From Anaerolineae bacterium (GTDB lineage: Bacteria; Chloroflexota; Anaerolineae; Promineifilales; Promineifilaceae), in assembly GCA_028277515.1 (NCBI GenBank), contig JANQGC010000117.1, positions 1-27,556 of the forward strand: a stretch of 27,556 nucleotides of DNA. The letters run 5' to 3'. Shown here piece after piece: positions 16,186-26,700 of the stretch (within the stretch, counting starts at the first letter, position 1; each line of letters opens with the position of its first letter). The notes under the pieces were generated by a model. It saw only the letters and a program-made list of their open reading frames with translations. It did no database searches and was not told where the DNA came from. A program made the position numbers and the translations under genes.

Positions 16186-17397
16186 ATGGATTTTTTATTA
16201 AATGAAATGCACCAAATGGTACGAGACATGGCTTATAATTTTAGCCGGCGCGAAGTTCAACCCATCATTAAAGAACATGACCGCAACCATACATTTCCTC
16301 ATGAACTCGTTCCAAAGATGGTAGAGCTAGGTTTCTTAGGTATTTGTTTGCCGGTTCGCTATGGAGGTGCTGGGATGGATTACATCTCCCTTGGTATGGC
16401 CTCGGAAGGGTTAGAGTTTGGTGACTCATCCGTGCGCGAAACAGTCGCTGTCCACTTAGGATTACACGCCTTACCCATTTTTCAATGGGGAACTGAAGAA
16501 CAAAAACGCAGGTTTCTACCACCTTTAGCAACCGGGGAAAATCTGGCCTGTTTCGGTTTGACCGAACCAGGGGCGGGCTCGGATGTAGCGGCCTTAAGTA
16601 CGCGAGCCAAAAAAGATGGTGATGACTACTTGCTCTCCGGCGAAAAGATGTGGATTACCCTGGCCGATGTCGCCGATCGATTTCTTGTTTTCGCAAAAAC
16701 AGATCCTGAAAAAGGAGCGAGAGGAATCTCCGCATTCATCCTTGAACGGGGTTGGGCTGGCCTATCGACAGGGACCATAGAAGGAAAAATGGGCGTCCAC
16801 GCCAGTAATACAGGATGGATTGCCATGGATGATGTACGCGTGCCAGCCAGCCACCGCCTGGGAGAGGAAGGAGAAGGATTCAAAATCGCGATGAGCGCGT
16901 TGGATAAAGCCCGCTACACTGTGGCCGCCGGCGCCGTAGGCATTATCAAAGCATGTCTCGAAGAATCTATAAACTATGCTAAAGAAAGAACAACATTTGG
17001 CACGCCAATCGCAGAATACCAGCTTGTCCAACAGATGATCGCTCATATGCAGCAAAGTATAGACATCGGTGAACTTCTTGTGTGGAAAGTTGGTTGGTTG
17101 AAGAATCAAGGCGTCCGTAATACGCGAGAAACCAGTATGGCGAAATGGTATTGTACCGATGCCGCTCGCCGCGCTGCGGATGATGCTGTTCAGATTCATG
17201 GGGCTTATGGCTATTCGGATGAATATAATGTAGAACGCCATCTAAGAAATACAAAGAGCGCGGTCATTTATGAAGGAACATCCCAAATCCATACCCTGGT
17301 ACAGGCTGCATACGCCCTTGGTCAGCGTAAAACAAAACCAATCCGGTGCGAACTACCTGCCTATGATCCCGATTATTGGGAAGCTGAAATGACTTAA
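16186..17397 (+). CDS. Acyl-CoA dehydrogenase
   Basis: A 403-residue FAD flavoenzyme that oxidises an acyl-CoA to the 2,3-enoyl-CoA and passes electrons to an electron-transfer flavoprotein. Order of motifs: N-terminal helical domain, [12 protein letters not shown] (125-136), [12 protein letters not shown] (155-166), KMGVHASNT (201-209), then [12 protein letters not shown] (268-279), QIHGAYGYS (336-344) and IYEGTSQIH (361-369) with E363 as the catalytic base in the usual short/branched-chain position. One oddity: the flavin-contact segment normally reads WITN-G/A, here WITLAD, so a normally conserved Asn-Gly is replaced. The C-terminal ~20 residues (ending PDYWEAEMT) extend past the usual end. 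AAAGGA eight bases before the ATG fixes the start. Substrate unknown. Confidence 0.93.
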   Translation: MDFLLNEMHQMVRDMAYNFSRREVQPIIKEHDRNHTFPHELVPKMVELGFLGICLPVRYGGAGMDYISLGMASEGLEFGDSSVRETVAVHLGLHALPIFQWGTEEQKRRFLPPLATGENLACFGLTEPGAGSDVAALSTRAKKDGDDYLLSGEKMWITLADVADRFLVFAKTDPEKGARGISAFILERGWAGLSTGTIEGKMGVHASNTGWIAMDDVRVPASHRLGEEGEGFKIAMSALDKARYTVAAGAVGIIKACLEESINYAKERTTFGTPIAEYQLVQQMIAHMQQSIDIGELLVWKVGWLKNQGVRNTRETSMAKWYCTDAARRAADDAVQIHGAYGYSDEYNVERHLRNTKSAVIYEGTSQIHTLVQAAYALGQRKTKPIRCELPAYDPDYWEAEMT

Positions 17398-17498
17398 TCC
17401 TTCAATTTTTCTTCTTCAACACCTATCGCCGATTGAGATAGGGCCGGCAGGGGAGCGATTGATAAAGCCTAACTAAACATAACATTATCACCCGTGTG

Positions 17499-17527
17499 TT
17501 GACATAATCTTTCAGATCGACTATAAA
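17499..17527 (+). promoter_or_regulatory. Near-consensus sigma70-type promoter (TTGACA-N17-TATAAA)
   Basis: TTGACA at 17499-17504 is a perfect -35 hexamer, and TATAAA at 17522-17527 matches the -10 consensus at five of six positions with the optimal 17-base spacer. The start site would be near 17534, giving a leader of about 183 bases for the giant gene, with a hairpin beginning about ten bases into the transcript. It is the strongest promoter-like sequence I see in the window. Confidence 0.65.
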
Positions 17528-17543
17528 TTAGCTTAACGACAAC

Positions 17544-17580
17544 ATTTACCGCCTGAACCAAACTGGTTCAGGCGATAAAT
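17544..17580 (+). terminator. Perfect 10-bp hairpin (extended 16-pair stem): terminator or leader attenuator
   Basis: Arms 17550-17559 and 17565-17574 are perfectly complementary around a five-base AAACT loop. Beyond one C-A mismatch, five more A/T pairs extend it to 17544-17580. An AU-rich stretch (ATAATATATTTCTCTT) follows, but not a clean T-run. It could end the acyl-CoA dehydrogenase transcript, or, because it lies just downstream of the promoter at 17499-17527, act as a 5' leader attenuator or a protein-binding operator. Confidence 0.5.
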
Positions 17581-17663
17581 AATATATTTCTCTTGAGCGA
17601 AGAGTAAGTCTAGCTTCACGAAGAATCAACGGGCATTTCACTCCGTCTGCATTTGCTCTGTTG

Positions 17664-17669
17664 TATAAT
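17664..17669 (+). promoter_or_regulatory. Second candidate -10 element (TATAAT) close to the giant gene
   Basis: A perfect TATAAT lies 47 bases before the ATG at 17717. No good -35 hexamer is present at 16-18 bases upstream. It would give a leader of about 40 bases that lacks the hairpin, so two promoters with different leaders are possible. Confidence 0.35.
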
Positions 17670-17716
17670 CTTTGAATCAAGACGTATTACCTAGTTTTAA
17701 ATAAGCGTAGGAAACG

Positions 17717-20700
17717 ATGACAACCAGATTCCTCAGACCTCTTTTGCCGGATGATCTTCGCCGTCGCCGTGGCTTTGGCGGCAAAGTGTTGTGGATAAAC
17801 CGGCACATTACCCAACCTCAGGATTTCAAAACTAACCCAAAAATCATTGTCACCGGCCAGGCCAATCTCGGTAAAACGAGAGAAGCGCTGGAATTGATGT
17901 ATCGAACGGTTAAGGCTGGGATGGTATCCGAAGATAGGGTGTTTATCCCTGGCCCCGAACTCCGAACAGTGGATGCCCAATTGCTGGCGCAAGCATTAGC
18001 TGACCAACTTTCCTTTGAAGATCCAATCTTGTTTTACCTTGACGATTTACCTTATCTTTTTGATGACAAGACAAAATTACACAATTTGGCAGTCGCCCTT
18101 GAAATATTGGGAGCTTGCAAAGCACTTTATGTGATTGCAACCGCCCGTGATGAGCATATTACACCTGAACATATTGAATGGTTCGGAAAGTTTGGGTTCG
18201 CTGAAATTCCCTTACGTGAACTAAACAGCGAAGAGACGGCACAGTTAATCGCCGGCGCTGTTGGCGTTTCCGGCGTTCAGACGGATTATGATGCTTCCGA
18301 GTTTTTGATTAAATCAAATGATGGAACCCCTGAACTCACTCTCCTGACATACTGGCGAGTTGAAGAGGCGGGATTAGACTTTCTAGACCAGGACATTGTC
18401 AAAAAATATCATGCTCAAAACGTTAATCTCCTTTGGGCTGACATTAGGGAAATCCTTCTAGAGAAGGAACCGGAGATTGAGTCATTGCTTCAAGCTATGG
18501 CTATTTTCCACATGTCCAGGGTCACGCCTTTTACCGACCTGGTCTTTTCATTTGCAGTCGAACTGCGCCAATCTCTTTTCGCCTCCACTTTTAATAAACG
18601 ACGGCTCCAGGCCATACTGGAACAACATTTAAGCAAATACGTCACTATTTCCGAAGATCATTTGATCTTCGATGACACTATCGCCACCGCAGAAGAAATA
18701 GGTAATCGTGCAGAGAGTACGCAAAAACTTTCGCAATTTTTGCTTAATCATCGTCGATTCTTCCGTTCTCGCGGGGTTAAAAATCAGGAAGCCGGAAATT
18801 ATGAGCTAATACAAGCCATGGTCGAATTGGCAATCGAAGAAAAACGTTTAGGTAATCATCAAAGTGTTGTTGAACTATTCAGCGCCATTATTGACTTCAA
18901 ACCAGAAGATCCGGCTGCCTTCGTGATGAGAGCGGAGGCCTACCTGGCACTGAATCGACCCGATGAGGCTCTATCTGACTTCGGCCAGGCAATTGATCGC
19001 AATACATCCTATCCCAGGGCATACGAAGTACGTTACAAGATTTACCGCGAATGGGGTAAATTGCAAGAAGCGCGCAAAGATCTCGATCAGCTCATACTTT
19101 TGTCTTCAAATGTGCCGGAATATTATTTCGATCGCGGATTGATTAATCAGCAATTACAACAGTATCCTGAAGCACTAGATGATTACAGTGAAGCACTTCG
19201 ATTAAATCCGGAATTGGGAGAGGCGGTTTTCAATCGCGGCGAAATTTATATGATTTTGGGTCGACATCATGCTGCGCGGGATGCTTTTGACCACGCAATT
19301 AAGCTTGAACCTGCTGATAAGGCATATTTTAGCCGCGGGCTTGCGAATGAAAAGCTCGATCGAAAGAGTGATGCTATCGCGGATTATGATGAAACTCTAC
19401 ACTTGAATCCCAAGTATGTTCAAGCTTACAGACGACGCGGTCAGATTTATTACGAGCTAGGACACCTTGCTCATTCACTGGACGATTTCAAAGAAGCAAT
19501 TGCTTTAGATGCGGATGATGTGCAAAGCCAGTATGGGTACGCCAGCGTTAATTTAGAATTGGGAAATCTTGAGAAGGCGCTTGCAGGATTTGATGAAACG
19601 ATTCGATTAGATCCCGATCATACCAGGGCGCTCACCTCGCGCGGTCAAGTAAATCAAACATTAGGCTTATACGAGGATGCTATTGCTGATTTTGACCAAT
19701 TACTGCGCCATCAACCGGATAATGTTTCAGTTTTCTGCCGGCGCGGGCAATGTTATCAAGCCCTTGGCCAACCGGAGAGTGCGCTTGTTGATTATAACGC
19801 TGCCTTGGAGCGCGATTCGGAAAATATTGATGCCCTAATTGGCAGGGGCATGACACTCATTGTATTGGATAAGTATGATGAGGCCATTGATGATTTTGAT
19901 ACCGTTATTCGCAAAAAGTCAGGAGATCCCCTGGCCTATGCCGGCCGAGGTAAAGCCCTGGCCGCTACGGGCAATTTGGGTGGCGCGCTTGCTGATTTTA
20001 ATGAAGCCATACAGGTGAACCCGGATTTCGATGACGCTTATGCCGGTCGCGGGATGGTCTATGAAAAACTCGACCGGCTCCCTGAAGCTTTAGCCGATTT
20101 TGACCAGGCCTTGAGGATCGATCCGAAAAATGGGGAGACATTTGCCAACCGGGCGCACCTCAACTACCGCCTCAATCGCTTAGAGTCAGCTTTGGCAGAT
20201 TATGATCGATCTGTGGAACTTGTACCACCCACTGCGAATATCTTAACCAGACGTGGCGCTGTGCTCTATGAGTTGGGTCGCTATGAAGATGCGCGGGAAG
20301 ATTTTGAAGAAGTTATAAAGCACGATCCGGCCGATCATAAATCGCATTTTTTCCTCGGCGAAATTTACCGCGAAATTAATCTCCCTAAAGATGCCCTAAC
20401 TTTTTATACGGTTGCTGCAAGGCTAAATCCTCAAAATGAAATAACCTATTTTCGGCGTGGCTGTATTTTTTATGATCTGCAACAATATGGTGCTGCGCTG
20501 GCTGATTTTGGCCAGGTGATTCAACTGAATCCAAATCATAGCGAAGCGATCTTCAAGCGCGGGCAGGTTCTGAGCAGCCTCGAGCGATTCCCGGATGCGA
20601 TTGATGACTATAACTCGGCCGTTGAACATGGATTTGCGGAAACAAACGTATTCCTGGCCCGTGGATTTGCTTATAAACAAACCGGTCAATATGAAATGGC

Positions 20701-23700
20701 TCTGGCTGATTACAATGAAGCTGTCCGATTCAATCCCAAAGATGCTTCTACTTATGCCGGTCGCGGAAGTGTTTTTTATGCACTTGGAAAACATGAACAG
20801 GCACTTGCTGATTACGATGACGCCATTCGCCTGAATCCTGATTTGCCTTTCGTCTATTATGAACGTGGTTTGGTTTCTAAAGATCAGGGTTACTTCTCTG
20901 AAGCATTGGTAGATTTTGATAAAGCCATCAAACTCAACCCCAACAATAGTGTCGTATATGCCCAGAGGGCAGAAATATTTGCGGATCTCGACAAATTAGA
21001 TGAGGCTTTGTCAGATTACGATCAAGCAATCCGGCTTGAGAGGTATCATGCCGATTATCATTTTAAGCGGGGTCTAATTTATGATGAGATCGGTCGCAGC
21101 CAGGATGCGTTAAAGGATTATGATCAGGCGCTTCACCTGGATTCTGAATTTGCTGACGCATATTTCCACCGTGCCAATTTTTATAGAGAGCGCAAGCAAT
21201 TACAAGAGGCATTGGAGGATTACAATCAAGCAATTGGTCTAAATCCTCAAAATTCAGCTTTTTATGCCAATCGGGGACATACCCGCAAGGCATTAGGTCA
21301 GTCGGATTCAGCAATTTCTGATTATAACCAGGCCATCGCTCTTAATTCGGATGATGTGAATGCTTTATACAATCGCGGCACTATTTACCATGCTCGCGGC
21401 CGTTTTCAAGAGGCCATGCGGGATTATAAAAGATGTATTGCCATCAACCCGAACCATGCTGCTGCCTTTTACAATCGGGGCACCCTCAATCACTCTACAG
21501 GTCGCTATCAACAAGCCTTGCATGATTACAATCATGCGATTGAACTCAATCTTAAAGGAGCCGCGGCGTATACCAATCGTGGCACGATACTAAAGAGCCT
21601 TGGCCGTTATGAGGAAGCGCTGGCCGATTATGATGCCGCAATTACTCGCAACCCTAAAAATGCGGCCATTTATTATAACCGTGGCACGGTCTACGAAGCC
21701 CTTGATTTAGCTCCAGAAGCCCAAAAAGATTATGAAAGTGCAATCGCTCTGAACCCCAGGTTGGTGAAAGCTTATACCGGCCTTGCATCAGCCAACCAAT
21801 CACTCGGAAATTTGGAGAGCGCAGTAGAAAATTACAATGAAGCCCTTCAGTTGGATGGTGAAAATATCAATGCTTTGCTGGGCCGGGGGATTGTCAATGA
21901 TCAGCTTGGCCGTGCAAATGCTGCAATTTCTGATTTTAACCAGGTCATACAGCTCAATCCTGCAAATAGTGACGCATATGCCAGGAGAGCCGATCTTTTC
22001 TATGAATCTGGCCGACTTGAAGAGGCGGTTGCTGATTATGGGGATTGTATCCGTCTGGGCAATGATGATTTCAATTTGTATCTCAAACGAGGACTTGCTC
22101 TACATGCTCTCGGAAAATTTAATGAAGCTGTTCAGGATTTTGAAAAAGTCGTTGAAAAGAATCCAGACAATTATGCAGCTCAGTATAACCGTGGTTTAAG
22201 TTTACTGGCTGTCGGCCGTGAAGACCGGGCGCTCAATGCTTTCAGTACGGCGATTAGCCTCGATCAAACCAGAGCTGAGGCTTATCTTAATCGCGGGCAA
22301 ATTTTATACAGCCAAAACCAATATGAGAAATCGTTACCGGATTATGATCAAACATTGCATCTTGGGCATCAAGATGCTGAGACGTATTTCACTCGTGGGT
22401 TCATTCGCCAGCAACTCGGGCGCTCTGAAGAGGCGATCACGGACTATAACCGCGCCATCAGCCATAATCCTCAATATGCTGATGCGTACTACAACCGCGG
22501 ACTAATATTTAAATCCACCGGCCGAAAAGAAGAAGCGCTCGAAGATTTTTCGCATGTCATCACATTGCAGCCGGATGATAAAAGAGCCTATCTTAAGAGA
22601 GGTCTGATTGTTTATGAACAAGGCCGGCTGGAAGATGCCGCTGCTGATTTTGATGCTGTACTTAATCTTGATTCAGGTGATAAGACGGCACTCAACTATC
22701 GAGCGCGTTCCAATCAGGAACTAGAAAACTTCAATCAGGCACTGGAAGATTATGGAGCTTTGCTATCCAGGGATCGAGAGCATGTCGAGGCGTATTATGA
22801 ACGTGGATTGATTCATAAAGAATTGAAAAATTATGATGAATCATTATCTGATTTTAACCAGGTTATTCACCTTGATCCAAAAATGCATCTTGCATTCTTC
22901 CATCGTGGTCAAATCTACCAGGTGCAAGACAGAACCCCGGAAGCGCAAGCAGATTTCGAACGGGCTTTGCACTTCCACCCAGAAAGTGATGAAGAATATT
23001 TCATGCATGGCTTGATTAACGAGGGGCTGGGGCGGATAGATGCTGCTATCGCTGATTTTGAAGAGGCCATTCTTCTTAATCCACAAATGGTGCAGGCTCA
23101 TGAGCGTAGAGCTAAGGCCTATCAAGAAATTGGGCAAATCTCCAAGGCTTTAGAAAGCTATAACAATGCCATACGCTTGCGACCTGGCATCGCGATTAAC
23201 CATTTCCGTCGCGGCCGTGTCTACCAAAATCTTGGCCAATCACAAAAGGCAGTTACCGATTTCAACGAAGCAGCAAGATTGGGTTTGGCGACGGTTTCTC
23301 TGTTTTATCTGCGCGGCCGATTGTATAGGAGTGAAGGTGACTTACAACAAGCCCTCGTTGATTTGACACAGGCGGTTAATTTGCAAACGAACGATCCTGA
23401 AGTTTATTTTTATCGGGGGCGCACCTATGAGGATCTTGGCCTCTTGGATGAAGCGATTTCAGATTATGAAGAAGCGTTGTCCAAAAATTATGACGAGGGG
23501 ATGATTCGCTACCGGTTAGGAAGAGTAAACTATAAATCGGGTGAAAACGAGCGGGCTTTAGAAGCGTTTGAAAAAGCGGTTCAATTGAATCCTGATGAAT
23601 CTAAATCGCATTTCCAGCTTGGTCGAGTCTATCAGAAATTAGAACGGTACCCCGAAGCTTTAACCAGTTATGGGGCGGCCATTCAATTGGTTCCTACAAA

Positions 23701-26700
23701 TCCAAAGATATTTTTTAACCGTGGCCTGGCATATCTAGCGCTGAATCAGCTCGAAAACGGCCTGGCTGATATCACAACCACCCTCCGCCTCGATCCAAAA
23801 AATCAAGAGGCTTATCTCCAACGGGGTGAGATATTGGCTAAAATGGATCAGCATTCGGCCGCGATTCAAGATTTCGATCAAGCGTTGTCATTGAATCCCA
23901 GTTTAACCTTGGCTTATGCAGGACGCGGAAGTGTGTATGACAGTCTTGGCCGGTCGGAGATGGCGCTTGCAGATTACAATGAAATATTAAAGCTGGAACC
24001 GAATCGACCCGACATATATGCACAGCGGGCACGAGTCTATCGCGATATAGGCAAATTCCAGGAGGCGCTTGCTGATTATGATGCGGTTACTCGGCTTGAT
24101 CCTTCAGCAGTATCTGCGCATTACAATCGAGGGCGCATACTCCAGGAACAGGGTAAAAATCAAAAAGCCCTGGCAAACTATGGGGAGGCTCTGCGTCTTG
24201 ATCCGCAAAAAGCCTCTGTTTACTACAGCAGGGGTCAAGTTTACAAATCTTTAGGAAGATACCAGGAGGCGCTGTCTGATTTTGACCAGGCGATCCAATT
24301 AGGGGAAGTGTTTGCGGCCGTCTATACTAACCGGGGAAGAACGTACCAGGCTCTTGGCCGGTTAGAAGAGGCATTAGAAGATTACAACGAGGCCATTCGC
24401 CTTAACCCTGAGGACGAATCCCTGTTTTTCAACCGGGGTCAAGTTCACGATGCGCTAGGAAATTATGAACTGGCCATCGCTGATTATAGTGAAACTCTCC
24501 ATCTCGATCCGCAAAGTGAAGAGGTTTACCCCAGCCGCGCAGATGCTTTTCGTTCATTGGGTCAATTCGAGCAAGCCTTGGATGATTATAATCAAGTCGT
24601 GCGCCTACACCCTGAGCAAGCCAGGGCTTATATAGATCGCGCTTCGGCGTTTGCAGCGCTTGGCCGGCACCAGGATGCTTTAAACGATTACAATGAAGCC
24701 CTGCGTCTGAACCCCAGCCTGGTTATGGCATATTATCAACGCGGCCGAATTTACCAATCCCAAAACCGCCATGAAGAAGCGCAAGCAGATTTTAATAGTG
24801 TATTACGACTCGACCCTGACAATGGTTCAGCTTATGCTCTTCGCGGACAAGTAAATGAAGCATTAGGTCATCATCAAGATGCTATTGCAGATTTTGAAAC
24901 AGCGATTCGTTTAAATCCGGAAGATGGTTCTGTCTATCAAACCCGTGGTCTGATTTTCCATGAATTGGCCCGCCATGAAGAAGCGTTGCATGATTTAAGC
25001 AAAGCGATTCAGCTAATGCCAGAGGAGGCTTCGCTCTACTATCAAAGAGCCGATATAAACAAGGAATTGGCTAATTTCACCGACGCCTTGAATGATTATG
25101 ATCAGGCGATAAAGTTGGGTGGGGTGAAAGCTGTCGTGTATGCTAAACGGGGCAGCACTCGAAAGGCTCTTGGCCGGTATGATGAAGCCTTAGTGGATTT
25201 TGATGAAGCGATCACGCTGGATACTGAAGATGGCGCTTTGTATTATAACAGGGGCCAGGTGCATCAATTCCTTGGCCACCTTGAAGCGGCCGTCGCCGAT
25301 TACAGCAGGGCAATCGATCTTGACTATGCTCCTCTGGAAGCATTCCTTCATAGGGGAGAAGGATTTCTCGCATTAGGGCGCGTGCAGGATGCATTAAACG
25401 ATTTTGATCAAACAATACAATTAGCCCCTCAAAATCCGACCGGGTATCTCAATCGAGCAACAGCTTATCAAACCCTGAAGCATCAGGATGAGGCTTTAGC
25501 TGATTATAACTCGGCCATAAGGTTAGATGCTACTCTTGCTCCAGCGTATTTCCAAAGAGCAGAACTTAAGAGCCAACTCGGCCAATTCGATGATGCTTTA
25601 GTGGATTATGATAAGGCATTGGAATTGGATCCGGATAACGAATCTATTTATGCCGGACGTGGGAGGGTATTTTTAGGAAAGAATCAGTTGGACCAGGCAT
25701 TGGTGAGTTTCAATGAAGCGATTAGATATAATCCTGATGATCAAATCTATTATGACCGTGGTCAAACGAATGAAGCGCTCGGCCATTTTGATGAGGCACA
25801 ACAAGATTATGATCAGGCAATTCTTCTTAATCCCGATCATGCGCACGCGTATTACCAGCGTGGCTTGCTAAGAGAAAACAGGGGTGAAATTGAAGGAGCT
25901 TTAACCGACTACAATAAGTCCATAAAACTCGGATTGCTGTCTTCAGCCGTTTTAGCCAAGCGAGGAAACCTGCAAGCACAATCAGGTGCTTTGGAAGAGG
26001 CAGTTGCTGATTACAGCCAGGCTCTCCAAATCGAGCCTCAGTCACCAACAGTTTTCCTGAAGCGCGGCCGTCTCTATGAAAAATTAGGACGATTTGAAGA
26101 GGCGATGTCTGATTATGGACAGATAATAGACCTCGATCCTGATTTAACGGAAAGTTATCTGCGCCGGGCCAAATTACTTAGCGAATCTGGATCATATGAA
26201 GAGGCTTTGAGCGATTACAATGATGCCTTACGCATCGATCCCAATGAAACCAAGATCTATATTGATAGAGCGTTTATTTTCACCGCTACTGGATCCTATG
26301 ATGATGCATTGCAGGATTACAACAAAGCGATTCAACTCAATCCGGAAAATATCCAAGCCTATTGGGGTCGAGGACGAATATTTAAAACTTTGGGTATGTA
26401 TGATAAGGCGGAGTCAGATTTTGATACTATATTATCGCTAGATCCCAACTGGGCAGCAGCTTACACACATCGCGGGCATGTAAAGCATCACCTTCAGCGT
26501 TATTCAGAGGCATTTGAAGATTATCAGGAAGCGCTCTATCGCAATTCATCGGATGCTGAAGCGTTTTGTTTCCGTGGAGATACCTTCCTGGCTTTAAATC
26601 GCCATCCCAAGGCTTTGGCCAATTACAACCAGGCTCTCAACTTGAAACCTTATTACGCCCAGGCGTTTATGGGTCGGGGTCAAACGTATATGGCTCTCAA

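Larger units (their letters stand above)
17398..17716. other. Intergenic regulatory region before the giant gene
   Basis: A 319-bp gap without a plausible gene on either strand. It carries, in order, a weak inverted repeat (17422-17427 with 17437-17442), a strong promoter-like pair (17499-17527), a perfect hairpin (17544-17580) and a TATAAT with weak -35 (17664-17669), then a ribosome site at 17709-17712. These elements are listed separately. Confidence 0.7.

Noticed and set aside
16762..17241. Minus-strand ORF of 159 codons inside the acyl-CoA dehydrogenase gene
   Set aside because: The plus-strand frame contains all the dehydrogenase motifs in this stretch. The antisense frame has no recognisable domain or ribosome site.
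17422..17442. Inverted repeat CCTATC/GATAGG as terminator of the acyl-CoA dehydrogenase gene
   Set aside because: It has only six pairs with a nine-base loop and no T-run. The hairpin at 17544-17580 is a far better candidate.
19321..25760. Possible frameshift or assembly error at the two 33-residue repeats
   Set aside because: Each is a clean three-base (one codon) difference at the inter-repeat turn. The frame and TPR pattern continue normally on both sides.
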